DNA of 64,000 bases from Leifsonia virtsii (GCF_030433675.1 NZ_JAROCB010000005.1:310001-374000), one strand, 5' to 3'; shown: positions 33,910 through 42,752, counted from the first letter of the stretch. Program-made: numbers and translations. The notes: generated by a model from the letters alone, not told the origin.

Positions 33910-34932
33910 TCAGTCCACCGGCCGCACCGAGTCGCGCGTGATGACCGGCATCGGGATGAGCGTCTCGCCGGCGGGCTCCGGCTGCAGGATGAGCTCCACC
34001 GCGCGCGAGCCCATCGCCTCGTGCGGAAGTGCGACGGTCGTCAGTCCCGGCCGCAGGTAGGCGGCCAGCTCGTCGTTGTCGAACGAGACGATCGACAGGT
34101 CCTCGGGGATGCGCACGCCCGCCTCGCTCGCCGCCTGGTAGGCGCCGAAGGCGAGCCGGTCGTTCATCGCGACGATCGCCTTAGGTGGGTTCTTCTGCCG
34201 CAGCAGGCGCTTCGTCGCCTGGTAGCCCTCGTCGGGCTCCCACAGCCACACGGAGGTCTCCGACACGAAGTCGAGCCCCAGCTCCGCCATCGTGTCCCGG
34301 ATCCCGGCAACGCGCTGGGCCACGGTCGCCGACCGGAACAGCCCCTTCTCCTTGGCGTCGCTCTGGCCGAGCAGGGCGATGCCCTCGCGGAAGCCCGCGT
34401 CGGTGAGCACGTGCACGGCCGCGCGGCCGCCGCCGTACTCGTCGGGGAGCACCGCGTGCGGGAAGCGCGCGTTGGTCGCGTTCAGCATGACCACCGGCGT
34501 CTCGATCCGGATCTCGGGCAGGAACAGCTCCCGGGCGCGCATGGTCGCGAACACGATGCCGTCGACCTGGCGGTCGAGGGCCGCGCCGATCGCCTCCGTC
34601 TCGCGCTTCGGGTCGCCGCCGGTCTCGAGCACCATCATGACGTGGCCGGCGGCCTCTGCCGCGGTCAGCGCCCCCTTGATGAGGCCCGAGGCGAATCGGG
34701 TGGTGGCGACGACGTCGGAGACGAAGGCGAAGGTGTGGGTCTTGTCGGTCTTGAGCCCGCGGGCCGCGACGTTCGGCCGGTAGCCGAGCTCGGCGGCGGC
34801 GGCGTGGACGCGGTCGTGCGCGTCCTGGGAGAGTCGCGTGTCGGGCCGCCCGTTCAGGATCATGGACGCGGCGGAGACGGACAGGCCCGCCTTCCTGGCC
34901 ACGTCGGCCAGGGTCACGCGCTTGCTCAACAT
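33910..34932 (-). CDS. LacI family transcriptional regulator
   Basis: A 340-residue repressor. The LacI helix-turn-helix is at the N-terminus (VTLADVARKAGLSVSAASMI) with the hinge helix near residue 55 (YRPNVAARGLKT). A periplasmic-binding-type sensor domain follows (HTFAFVSDVVATTRFASGLI, VMLNATNARFPHAVLPDEYG, IVSFDNDELAAYLRPGLTTV). ATG 34932 has AAGGAGGAGGA about nine bases upstream. It is divergent from a sugar importer operon whose promoter carries a LacI-like palindrome, so it should repress that operon until its sugar binds. Confidence 0.94.
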   Translation of the reverse strand: MLSKRVTLADVARKAGLSVSAASMILNGRPDTRLSQDAHDRVHAAAAELGYRPNVAARGLKTDKTHTFAFVSDVVATTRFASGLIKGALTAAEAAGHVMMVLETGGDPKRETEAIGAALDRQVDGIVFATMRARELFLPEIRIETPVVMLNATNARFPHAVLPDEYGGGRAAVHVLTDAGFREGIALLGQSDAKEKGLFRSATVAQRVAGIRDTMAELGLDFVSETSVWLWEPDEGYQATKRLLRQKNPPKAIVAMNDRLAFGAYQAASEAGVRIPEDLSIVSFDNDELAAYLRPGLTTVALPHEAMGSRAVELILQPEPAGETLIPMPVITRDSVRPVD

Positions 34933-34992
34933 CGAGTCGTCCTCCTCCTTGCGGGATCGTATCCCGCTCCCCCCATCGGTCGCGGCGGCCAG

Positions 34993-35045
34993 TTGACAAT
35001 CGGCGCGGCGTAACTCAGTATAGGGCCTGCTGAAAGCATTTAGCA
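34993..35045 (+). promoter_or_regulatory. Promoter and LacI-type operator of the second sugar importer operon
   Basis: TTGACA at 34993-34998 and AGTATA/GTATAG at 35017-35023 form a good vegetative promoter (about 18-base spacing). Directly after it, TGCTGAAAGCATTTAGCA (35028-35045) is an 18-bp near-perfect palindrome with the central GC step typical of LacI-family operators. A repressor here would cover the transcription start. Confidence 0.7.
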
Positions 35046-35088
35046 CCGGGATCGCACCGAGTCCCGGACCTCGACGAAGGAGTCCTGC

Positions 35089-36441
35089 ATGTCCACACCG
35101 ACGCGCGTGAGGCGGGTGCGCGGCACTGCCGCCGCCGGCATCATCGTCTCGCTCACCGCACTGGCCCTCGCCGGCTGCGCACCCGGATCCTCCACCGGCG
35201 GCGCCACCACGGCGACCGACGTCAGCACCACGCTCACCAAGGACAAGGTGCAGCTGACGATCGCCGACGAGACCGGCTTCCCGCTGACGGACGACCTCAC
35301 CAAGGAGTTCACCAAGCAGCACCCGAACATCACGTTCAAGATCACCCGCGACACCTTCCAGAACCTGACCGCCAACGCGCCGAAGCTGCTGGCGAGCTCC
35401 ACCCCGCCCGACCTCATCCGCCTGCCGACCCTCGGCGACACGGTGAAGGACGGCCTGGTCGCCAACCTCGACCCGTTCTTCAAGGCCTACGGATGGGACA
35501 AGTGGTCGCCCGCGCAGCTCGCGCCGCTGCGGATGACCAAGGACGGCGTCCGCGGCAGCGGCTCGCTCTACCAGCTGGGCCTCGGCTACAGCGTCACCGG
35601 CATCTTCATGAACACCAAGCTGGCGCAGCAGGCGGGCATCAGCGCGCCGCCGGAGACGCTCGCCGAGCTCGAGGACGACTTCGCCAAGGCGAAGGCGGCC
35701 GGGATCGCCCCGCTGGTCGAGGGCGACAAGGACGGCGTCGTGAACTTCACGGTCCAGGCGGCGATGAACCAGTACGCCGACAAACAGCAGTTCCTCGACT
35801 GGATGTTCAACAAGCCGGGCGCGACCTACAACACGCCGGGCAACGTCAAGGGTGCGGAGCTGATCCGCAAGTGGGCGGACGCCGGCTACTTCCCGTCCGA
35901 TATCAACGCCCTCGACTACTTCACCTTCGTGAGCCGGTTCCAGGACGGCGGCGGTGTCTTCACCTTCAACGGCAACTGGGAGGCCGCGAACTACGCGAAG
36001 AAGCTCGGCAAGGACGTCACGTTCTTCCTCGTGCCCCCGGCGAAGAAGGGCGGCGACCACGTCGCGATGGGTGCCGCGAACTCCTTCTCGGCCGCGGCCA
36101 AGTCGAAGCACCTGAACGAGGTGGCGTACTTCCTCAACTGGGTGCACACAAACGACAAGGCGCGCCAGATCGTCGTCGACGTGACCGGCGCCGCCCCCGG
36201 CGGCGACCCGTCGCAGGCGCAGCCGAAGGTCGAGAAGGGCTCCATCACCGAGCAGGTCCTGGCGGCCGCGGCGCAGATCGCGAAGGAGGATGGTCAGGTC
36301 GACTTCATGGCGAACACGACGGCGGGCATCTACGCCGGCGCGATCATCCCGGAGTCGCAGCTGCTCGTCACGAGCAAGATCAGCGGCCAGGAGTTCGTGG
36401 ACAAGGTCCAGGCCTTCTACGAGCAGGAAGTGAAGAAGTAA
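35089..36441 (+). CDS. Sugar ABC transporter substrate-binding lipoprotein (family 1), LacI locus
   Basis: A 450-residue lipoprotein with signal peptide and lipobox LALAGC (Cys at about residue 30). The mature protein shows VQLTIADETGFPLTDDLTKE, LASSTPPDLIRLPTLGDTVK, YQLGLGYSVTGIFMNTKLAQ and FTFNGNWEAANYAKKLGK. These are typical of binding proteins for oligosaccharides. ACGAAGGAGT lies upstream of ATG 35089. It is the first gene of a five-gene operon under the LacI-type operator. Confidence 0.94.
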   Translation: MSTPTRVRRVRGTAAAGIIVSLTALALAGCAPGSSTGGATTATDVSTTLTKDKVQLTIADETGFPLTDDLTKEFTKQHPNITFKITRDTFQNLTANAPKLLASSTPPDLIRLPTLGDTVKDGLVANLDPFFKAYGWDKWSPAQLAPLRMTKDGVRGSGSLYQLGLGYSVTGIFMNTKLAQQAGISAPPETLAELEDDFAKAKAAGIAPLVEGDKDGVVNFTVQAAMNQYADKQQFLDWMFNKPGATYNTPGNVKGAELIRKWADAGYFPSDINALDYFTFVSRFQDGGGVFTFNGNWEAANYAKKLGKDVTFFLVPPAKKGGDHVAMGAANSFSAAAKSKHLNEVAYFLNWVHTNDKARQIVVDVTGAAPGGDPSQAQPKVEKGSITEQVLAAAAQIAKEDGQVDFMANTTAGIYAGAIIPESQLLVTSKISGQEFVDKVQAFYEQEVKK

Positions 36442-36443
36442 CG

Positions 36444-37451
36444 ATGACCTCGACGCGGCCCCGCACGGGCGACGACACGATCCGCCCCACCCCGTCGGCG
36501 CGACGGGCGGCTCGCGACCTCGCGCGCGGGGCCGCGTCGAGCAGCACCGCCGGCCGGCCGGCGCCCCGGAAGCGGGGCGCCCCCGGCCGGGCCGGGAGGA
36601 TCGGCTGGCTGCTGGTCGCCCCCGCCCTGTTCTTCTACGCGGCCTTCGTGCTGTGGCCGCTCATCCAGGGCGTGCAGTTCTCGTTCTACGACTGGAACGG
36701 GATCGGCGCCTCCACCTGGGTCGGGTTCGCCAACTACCTGACGGTGTTCACCGACCCCGACCTGCTCGGGGCGATCCGCAACGCGTTCGTCCTGATCGCG
36801 TTCTTCACCGTCATCCCGGTGACCGCCGGTCTCGTCCTGGCGACGCTCATCCGCTCCATCCGCGCCGGATTCTTCTCCAGCTTCTCGCAGACGGTGCTCT
36901 TCCTCCCGCAGATCATCCCGCTCGCCGCGGCCGGCATCGCCTGGTCGTGGATGTACGCCCAGACCGGCGCGGTCAACCAGATCCTCGGCTGGGTCGGCCT
37001 CGGCGGCCTCGCCCGGCCGTGGCTCGGCGACTACCAAACCGCGCTCCCCGCGGTCGGCCTGATCGGCTCGTGGACGCTGACGGGCCTCTGCACCGTGCTG
37101 CTGCTCACCGGCATCGGCAAGATCGACACCTCTCTGTACGAGGCCGCCCGCCTCGACGGCGCCGGGTGGTGGCGGGAGTTCTTCACCATCACCATCCCGG
37201 GGCTCCGGCAGGAGCTGGCGGTGCTCATCACCATCACGATCATCGCCGCCCTCAGCAGCTTCGACATCATCTACACGACGACCCTCGGCGGCCCGGGCCG
37301 CGCGACGCTCGTGCCCGGCATCTCGATCTACCGGATCGGCTTCACCCAGAGCGAGGTCGGGCTCGCGTCCGCCTTCGGCATCGTGCTGATGATCCTCGTC
37401 CTCGCCGTCGTCCTCCCCATCCAGCGTCTCTCGAAAGTCGGTGACAAATGA
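36444..37451 (+). CDS. Carbohydrate ABC transporter permease (MalF type), LacI locus
   Basis: A 335-residue permease with an unusually long basic and Pro/Ala-rich N-terminal tail of about 50 residues before six membrane segments. The EAA loop is YEAARLDGAGWWREFFTITI. It starts two bases after the lipoprotein stop. Its stop overlaps the next ATG as ATGA. It imports the cargo bound by the preceding lipoprotein. Confidence 0.93.
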   Translation: MTSTRPRTGDDTIRPTPSARRAARDLARGAASSSTAGRPAPRKRGAPGRAGRIGWLLVAPALFFYAAFVLWPLIQGVQFSFYDWNGIGASTWVGFANYLTVFTDPDLLGAIRNAFVLIAFFTVIPVTAGLVLATLIRSIRAGFFSSFSQTVLFLPQIIPLAAAGIAWSWMYAQTGAVNQILGWVGLGGLARPWLGDYQTALPAVGLIGSWTLTGLCTVLLLTGIGKIDTSLYEAARLDGAGWWREFFTITIPGLRQELAVLITITIIAALSSFDIIYTTTLGGPGRATLVPGISIYRIGFTQSEVGLASAFGIVLMILVLAVVLPIQRLSKVGDK

Positions 37452-38272
37452 TCGTCAACCCGATCGAGAAGTGGACGGGCCGCGTCCTGCTCGTCCTCGT
37501 GCTCGTCCTCACCGTCATCCCGCTGCTGAACATGGTCTCGGCCGCGCTGCAGCCGGCGGACGTCAACCCGACCGGCCTCGCCTGGCCGACGAACCCGCAG
37601 TGGGGCAACTTCGTCGAGGCGTTCAACACCGGCCACGTCTGGGAGCTGCTCGGCTCGAGCCTGCTGATCGTGCTCGGCGTCGTGCCGGTCAGCCTGGTGA
37701 TCGCCGGGCTCGCCGGCTACGCGCTCGGCGCCCTCCGCATGAAGGGGTCGCAGGCGGTGCTCGTGCTGTTCGTGCTCGGGCTCACCATCCCGTTCGAGGC
37801 GCTGATCATCCCGCTCTACTACGAGATGCAGTCGCTGAACGTCCTGAACACCCAGTGGGCCATCATCCTGCCGCTGATCGGGCTGTTCATGCCGTTCAGC
37901 GTGTTCTGGATGCGCGCGCACTTCGTCGGCGTGCCGGCGGAGCTCTCCGAGGCGGCGCGGGTGGACGGTGCGGGGATGTGGCAGGAGCTCCGCCACATCC
38001 ACCTGCCGCTGGCGCGCCCGGCGCTGTCGGCGCTCGCCATCCTGCTGTTCCTCTGGACCTGGAACCAGTTCCTGCTGCCCGTCGTGCTCATCGCCGACCC
38101 GCTGCAGCGCACGGTGGCGGGCGCTCTGACGTTCTTTCAGGGGCAGTACAGCCTCAGCATCCCGCTGCTGAACGCGGGTGCGCTCATCATCATCCTGCCG
38201 ACGATCCTGATCTTCGTGATCTTCCAGCGCCAGTTCATCAAGGCGCTGATCCAGGGCGCGGTCAAGGGCTGA
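37448..38272 (+). CDS. Carbohydrate ABC transporter permease (MalG type), LacI locus
   Basis: A 274-residue permease with six membrane segments and the ATPase-contact loop SEAARVDGAGMWQELRHIHL. The ATG overlaps the preceding permease stop by four bases. The hydrolase gene begins five bases after its stop. No ATPase gene is present in this operon, as in the two other importers here. Confidence 0.94.
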   Translation: MIVNPIEKWTGRVLLVLVLVLTVIPLLNMVSAALQPADVNPTGLAWPTNPQWGNFVEAFNTGHVWELLGSSLLIVLGVVPVSLVIAGLAGYALGALRMKGSQAVLVLFVLGLTIPFEALIIPLYYEMQSLNVLNTQWAIILPLIGLFMPFSVFWMRAHFVGVPAELSEAARVDGAGMWQELRHIHLPLARPALSALAILLFLWTWNQFLLPVVLIADPLQRTVAGALTFFQGQYSLSIPLLNAGALIIILPTILIFVIFQRQFIKALIQGAVKG

Positions 38273-38276
38273 CGGG

Positions 38277-39254
38277 ATGGGCTTCAGCAAGGACGGTCAC
38301 TGGGTCTGGGATTTCTGGGTCGCCGACGACGGCGAGCTCTTCCACCTCTACTATCTGCACGCGCCCGCGTCGCTCGGCGACCCGGACCTGCGGCACCGCA
38401 ACGCCCGGATCGGGCACGCCACCTCGCGCGACCTGACGGAGTGGGAGGACCACGGCGTGGTGCTCCGACCGGGCGGGCCGGCCGACCTCGACGCCTCCGC
38501 GACCTGGACCGGCAGCGTCGTGCGGGGCGACGACGGCGTGTGGCGGATGTTCTACACCGGCTCCGCGTTCCTCTCGCCTGCCGAGATCACGAACATCGAG
38601 ACGATCGGCGTGGCCCGCTCGGAGGACCTGTTCGCCTGGACGAAGGACGCGGCACTGCGGCTGCAGGCGGACCCGCGCTGGTACGAAGTGCTGCCCGACC
38701 GCACCTGGCACGAGGAGGCGTGGCGCGATCCGTGGGTCTTCCCCGACCCGGAGGGCGACGGCTGGCACATGCTCATCACGGCGCGCTCCCGCGACGGCCG
38801 GTCGCGTCGGGACCGCGGGGTCGTCGGGCACGCGACCTCCGCCGATCTCGAGCAGTGGACGGTGCAGCCGCCGCTGACCGCGCCCGGCACCGGGTTCGCG
38901 CACCTGGAGGTGCCGCAGACGGTCACGCTCGGCGGTCGCGCGTGGCTGCTGTTCTCCTGCGACGCGGCGCACCTCGCCGGCGACCGGGAGGGCGGGACCG
39001 GCGGCGTGTGGATCGCGCCCGCCGCATCCACGACCGGCGGCTACGATCTGGAGGCGGCGGAGCTGCTCGTCGACGAGCGCTTCTACGCCGGCCGGGTCGT
39101 GCACGGCCGCGACGGGCTTCCGCGCCTGCTCGCGTTCGAGAACACCGGCGACGGCACCGGCTTCGGGGGCCGCCTCGGCGACCCGATCGACCTGGACGTC
39201 GGGGGCGAGCGACCGCGCCTCGCCGACGCAGAACTGCAGAAGGAGAACTCATGA
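38277..39254 (+). CDS. GH32/GH68-like five-bladed beta-propeller glycosidase
   Basis: A 325-residue protein without signal peptide. It has the three spaced acids of clan GH-J enzymes: D12 in WVWDFWVADDG, D151 in EAWRDPWVFPD and E211 in AHLEVPQT. The first motif (WDFW) is nearer to the levansucrase-type WDSW than to the invertase WMNDPNG, yet the protein is far shorter than GH68 enzymes and lacks the GH32 C-terminal sandwich. A cytoplasmic fructosidase or related glycosidase acting on the imported sugar is the best guess. The ATG is spaced five bases from the permease. Confidence 0.75.
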   Translation: MGFSKDGHWVWDFWVADDGELFHLYYLHAPASLGDPDLRHRNARIGHATSRDLTEWEDHGVVLRPGGPADLDASATWTGSVVRGDDGVWRMFYTGSAFLSPAEITNIETIGVARSEDLFAWTKDAALRLQADPRWYEVLPDRTWHEEAWRDPWVFPDPEGDGWHMLITARSRDGRSRRDRGVVGHATSADLEQWTVQPPLTAPGTGFAHLEVPQTVTLGGRAWLLFSCDAAHLAGDREGGTGGVWIAPAASTTGGYDLEAAELLVDERFYAGRVVHGRDGLPRLLAFENTGDGTGFGGRLGDPIDLDVGGERPRLADAELQKENS

Positions 39255-40420
39255 CGACGGAGCTGGACGGGACGGCGATCCACGGGACGGCGGAGCCCGG
39301 ATTCGAGGAGGTCGCCGAGGCGTTCGCCGACGCGTTCGCCGGGCGCCCCACGATGGGCGCCGGGCTCGCGGTGCGGGTCGACGGCCGACCCGTCGTCCGG
39401 CTCTGGGGCGGCCTGAAGGACGAGCGCGACGGGCAGCCGTGGACGGAGGACACGGCCTCCGTCGTCTTCTCGTGCACCAAGGGCGTCATGTCGGTGCTGG
39501 TCGCGCGTCTGGTGCAGGACGGCCTGCTCGACTACGACGCGCCCGTCGCCCGCTACTGGCCGGAGTTCGCCGCGGCGGGCAAGGAGGACGTCACAGTGGC
39601 GCAGCTGGTCTCCCACCGCGCGGGCCTCTCCGCCCTGCGTCGCCGGCTGACCCTCGACGAGGCGCTGGACTGGTCCGTCGTCACGGCGGAGCTCGCCGCG
39701 CAGGAGCCGCTGTGGGAGCCGGGGACCGGTTACGCGTACCACGCGCTCACGCACGGCTGGCTGACCGGGGAGCTGGTCCGCCGCGCCACGGGGCTCATGC
39801 CGGGGGAGTACCTGGCGCAGCTCGCCGCGCCCTGGTCCGACTCCCTCTGGGTCGGCCTGCCCGCCGACCGCGAGCAGCGGGTGGCCCACCTGCAGGCGTC
39901 GGAGAGCCAGCTCGAGGCCGGTCGCGACCTGGAGCGGGCGGAGTCGCCGTGGACGGCCCTCGCCATGACCCTCGGCGGCGCCTTCCCGCCGCACCTGGTG
40001 ACGCCGGACGGCGGGTTCAACGACCCGCGGGTGCACGCGGCGCAGATCCCGGGAGCCGGGGGCATCGCGACCGCCGATGCGCTCGCCGCCCTGTGGTCGT
40101 CGACGGTGGCGGAGACGGACGGCGTCCGCCTGCTCGACGACGCTGTGCTCGACCGCGCTCTCGTGCCGGAGAGCGGCGGTGAGCCGGTCTTCCCGACGCC
40201 CGGCCCGTGGCCGCGCTGGGGGCGCGGCTTCCAGCTCGACTCGGAGGCGCGCCGCTACCTCGGCGAGCACAGCCTCGGGCACGACGGCGCCGGCGGCCAG
40301 GTCGCCTTCGCCGACCGCGCCGCCCGTCTCGGCTTCGCCTTCGTGACCAACTGGATGGAGGCGGGCGCCGACGACCGCGCCACGCGCATCGTGGACGCCG
40401 TCCGCCGCGCGACCTCCTGA
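39251..40420 (+). CDS. Serine hydrolase of the class C beta-lactamase/esterase family
   Basis: A 389-residue serine hydrolase with the beta-lactamase fold. The nucleophile motif is S74-C-T-K77 (VVFSCTKGVM). The second motif is Tyr-based in GYAYHALTHGW, and the third is HDGAGG near residue 342. These resemble EstB-like esterases (COG1680) more than true beta-lactamases. No signal peptide is visible. ATG 39251 overlaps the glycosidase stop, placing it in the sugar operon, where it could deacylate acylated sugars. It is the last gene before the dyad-repeat region. Confidence 0.87.
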   Translation: MTTELDGTAIHGTAEPGFEEVAEAFADAFAGRPTMGAGLAVRVDGRPVVRLWGGLKDERDGQPWTEDTASVVFSCTKGVMSVLVARLVQDGLLDYDAPVARYWPEFAAAGKEDVTVAQLVSHRAGLSALRRRLTLDEALDWSVVTAELAAQEPLWEPGTGYAYHALTHGWLTGELVRRATGLMPGEYLAQLAAPWSDSLWVGLPADREQRVAHLQASESQLEAGRDLERAESPWTALAMTLGGAFPPHLVTPDGGFNDPRVHAAQIPGAGGIATADALAALWSSTVAETDGVRLLDDAVLDRALVPESGGEPVFPTPGPWPRWGRGFQLDSEARRYLGEHSLGHDGAGGQVAFADRAARLGFAFVTNWMEAGADDRATRIVDAVRRATS

Positions 40421-40425
40421 CCGCC

Positions 40426-40483
40426 GCGATTCGTGACGAATCGCGTCCGTTCGTCACGAATCGCCGCGATTCGTCACGAATCG
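40426..40483. repeat. Three 20-bp-phased ATTCGT(S)ACGAAT dyads
   Basis: Copy 1 is GCGATTCGTGACGAATCGC (40426-40444). Copy 2 has core TTCGTCACGAA (40450-40460). Copy 3 is CGATTCGTCACGAATCG (core 40470-40480). Their centres at 40435, 40455 and 40475 are exactly 20 bp apart. Each is a palindrome around one central G/C. They fill the gap between two converging genes, so a terminator or mRNA-stability role is possible. The regular spacing is also like an array of protein-binding sites. Confidence 0.8.
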
Positions 40484-40491
40484 GCGTGGCG

Positions 40492-42144
40492 CTACGAGTT
40501 CACGCGGATGATCTCCTCCTGGTACGGCGCGACGACGGCGCCGGAGATGCGCAGGTCGAGCACCAGGAACGGGCGCTCGGCGGCCGGCCGGGCGGTCCAC
40601 TCGCGCAGGGCGTCGAGGTCTTCGGGGGTGCGCACCACGACGCCCTCCGCGCCCGCCGCGCGGCCGAGGGCGGCGAAGTCGACCTCGGGGATGCGCATCG
40701 GCTCCTGTGCAAGGCCCTTCAGCCCGTACAGGTTGACCTCGGCGCCGTACGCTGCGTCGTTCCACACCACCGCGAGCCCGCGGCCGCCGGCGACGCGCAC
40801 GGCCGACTCCAAATCCGAGAGCGCCATCAGGCCGCCCCCGTCGCCGGTGGTGAGCACGATGGTGGACTCCGGATGCGCGAGCGCGGCACCGGCGACGCTC
40901 GGCCAGCCCAGCCCGATCGACTGGTAGGCGGTGCCGACCATGATCATGCGGTCCGGCGAGGCGACCGGCCAGTACATGTTCGCCCAGCCGATGAAGTGAC
41001 CGCCGTCGGACACGACCACACGGTCCGAGGGCAGCAGCTCGGCCAGGCGGGCGGCCGCCGTGCGCGGGTCGAGGCGGCCGTCCGGCGCGAGACCGTCGCC
41101 GGTGTGGTGGGCTCGGGCGGCGTCGACGCCCACCGACTCCCGCCAGCCCGACGGTGCCGCGCCGATCGCGCGCACCCGCTCGAGCAGCGCCTCCGAGACC
41201 AGCCGCGCGTCGCCGCGCAGGTAGGCGCCGACGTGCGGGTGGGAGGCGGCGGGCGCCACATCCACCTGGATCACCGTCGTGCCCGGTGCGAACAGGGAGC
41301 CGAACCGCATCGTGAACTGGTTGAGGGACGCGCCGACGACGAGTGCGACGTCGGCCGAACGGATGAGCTCCATCGCGCCCTCGGCTCCGAAGCCGCCGGT
41401 GACTCCGAGGTCGTAGCGCGCATCCGGGAACACGCCGCGGCCGAGCGCGGTCGATGCGGTCAGGGCGCCGGTCGCGTCGGCGAGGGCGCCGAGTGCCGCG
41501 CCGGCGCCGGAGAGCCAGGCGCCCCGTCCGGCCACGAGCACGGGGCGCTGCGCGGCGGCCAGGGCGGCGGCCGCGGCGTCGACCGCGGCCTCGGCGAACG
41601 GGCCCGCCGGTGCGAGCGGCGACGGCAGCACGGGCTCAGGCGCCTGCGGCACCGGCCCTGCCTCGCGGGTCGCGACGTCGTAGGGGATGGCGATGACCGT
41701 CGGCACCCGGTAGGTGAGTGCGTGCTCGACGGCGATGGCGGTGGTCGCTGCGGCGTCCGCGCGACCGACCGTATAGGTGCGCGCGCCGACGGCGGCGGCC
41801 AGCGAGATCTGGTCCACGTCCCACGGCCGCGGCCCCGAGGTCGGCTCGTCGCCCACCACGAGGATGAGCGGGATGTGCGCCTGCACCGCCTCCGCCAGCG
41901 CGGTCAGCGTGTTCGTGAACCCGGCGCCGTACGTCGCGGTCGCGGCCGCCAGCCGTCCGGACGCACGGTAGTACGCGTCCGCCGCGACGACGGCGCCGCC
42001 CTCGTGCCGCATGGCGCAGTACGCGACGCCGCTCTGCCGCTCGAGCGCATCCAGGAAGTAGGCGTTGCCGTTCCCCATCACGCCGAAGACGTGGCTGACG
42101 TGGGAGGACAGGGTGGCGGCGACGTGGGCGGAGACGGAGGGCAT
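40492..42144 (-). CDS. Thiamine-pyrophosphate-dependent enzyme (decarboxylase/acetolactate-synthase family)
   Basis: A 550-residue ThDP enzyme with the usual three domains. The PYR domain has the catalytic Glu E48 (MRHEGGAVVAADAY). The middle domain has QRPVLVAGRGAWLSGAGAAL. The PP domain has the cofactor motif TTGDGGGLMALSDLES...VVWNDAAYG. It is close in design to benzoylformate/phenylpyruvate-type decarboxylases, but the substrate is not clear. ATG 42144 has GAAAGGTG upstream; an in-frame extension to 42234 seems less likely. It stands alone on its strand, converging on the sugar operon across the dyad repeats. Confidence 0.9.
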   Translation of the reverse strand: MPSVSAHVAATLSSHVSHVFGVMGNGNAYFLDALERQSGVAYCAMRHEGGAVVAADAYYRASGRLAAATATYGAGFTNTLTALAEAVQAHIPLILVVGDEPTSGPRPWDVDQISLAAAVGARTYTVGRADAAATTAIAVEHALTYRVPTVIAIPYDVATREAGPVPQAPEPVLPSPLAPAGPFAEAAVDAAAAALAAAQRPVLVAGRGAWLSGAGAALGALADATGALTASTALGRGVFPDARYDLGVTGGFGAEGAMELIRSADVALVVGASLNQFTMRFGSLFAPGTTVIQVDVAPAASHPHVGAYLRGDARLVSEALLERVRAIGAAPSGWRESVGVDAARAHHTGDGLAPDGRLDPRTAAARLAELLPSDRVVVSDGGHFIGWANMYWPVASPDRMIMVGTAYQSIGLGWPSVAGAALAHPESTIVLTTGDGGGLMALSDLESAVRVAGGRGLAVVWNDAAYGAEVNLYGLKGLAQEPMRIPEVDFAALGRAAGAEGVVVRTPEDLDALREWTARPAAERPFLVLDLRISGAVVAPYQEEIIRVNS

Positions 42145-42283
42145 GGCGAACACCTTTCGAGACAGACGGAGGGGACGGGTTCCGTATGTGTCTCGCGCGC
42201 CGTCTCGGTGGCTTCGTGCCCATTTTTCGAGCACCGGCGGTCGTCCGCCGGACGGGACAATGCTACCGGCGTACGGTGTGGGC

Positions 42284-42736
42284 GTGCAGACCTTCCTGCC
42301 CTATCCGTCCTTCGCGGAGAGCGTGCGCTCGCTCGACCGCGCCCGGATGGGCAAGCAGCGCGTCGAGGCGCTGCAGGTGCTGCGCGCCATCACGGTCGAG
42401 GGGTACGGCTGGCGGCACCACCCGGCGGCGAAGATGTGGCGCGGCTACCTGCCCGCGCTGACCAAGTACGCGCTGGAGTCCGCCGACGCCTGGATCGAGC
42501 TCGGGCACGCCGACACGGTCCGCCCGCAGGTACTGGCTTTCGCGCCGGAGGTGGCGGACCTGGCGCAGGACGACCTCGAGCTGCCACCCTGGGTCGGCGA
42601 CGCGGACTTCCATCGGAGCCACCAGTCGAACCTGGTGCGCAAGGACCCGGAGTTCTACCGGCCGCTGTTCCCGGACGTGCCGGACGACCTCCCGTACATC
42701 TGGCCGGCCCCGAGCCGCGACACCCCCATGCAGTGA
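42284..42736 (+). CDS. MSMEG_6728 family protein (pyrimidine-dimer-glycosylase-like small protein)
   Basis: A 150-residue conserved protein. The opening VQTFLPYPSFAESVRSLDRA, the 'MGKQRVEALQVLRAI' helix and the 'HPAAKMWRGY' motif match the MSMEG_6728 family, which is distantly like T4 pyrimidine-dimer DNA glycosylase. Activity is unproven. I chose GTG 42284 because family members begin at Met-Gln-Thr-Phe and because TACGGT (42272-42277) then lies six bases upstream as in leaderless genes. ATG 42260 is also in frame. Confidence 0.8.
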   Translation: MQTFLPYPSFAESVRSLDRARMGKQRVEALQVLRAITVEGYGWRHHPAAKMWRGYLPALTKYALESADAWIELGHADTVRPQVLAFAPEVADLAQDDLELPPWVGDADFHRSHQSNLVRKDPEFYRPLFPDVPDDLPYIWPAPSRDTPMQ

Positions 42737-42752
42737 GCACTGAGGAGAAGCG

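Noticed and set aside
39251-40420. Reading the serine hydrolase as a true class C beta-lactamase giving drug resistance
   Set aside because: It lacks a signal peptide, its second motif is Tyr-His-Ala rather than Tyr-x-Asn, its third motif is HDGAGG instead of KTG, and it is co-translated with a sugar glycosidase; an esterase is more likely.
42260-42283. Upstream ATG start for the MSMEG_6728-family gene
   Set aside because: It would add eight residues before the conserved N-terminus and bury the TACGGT -10-like box inside the coding region.
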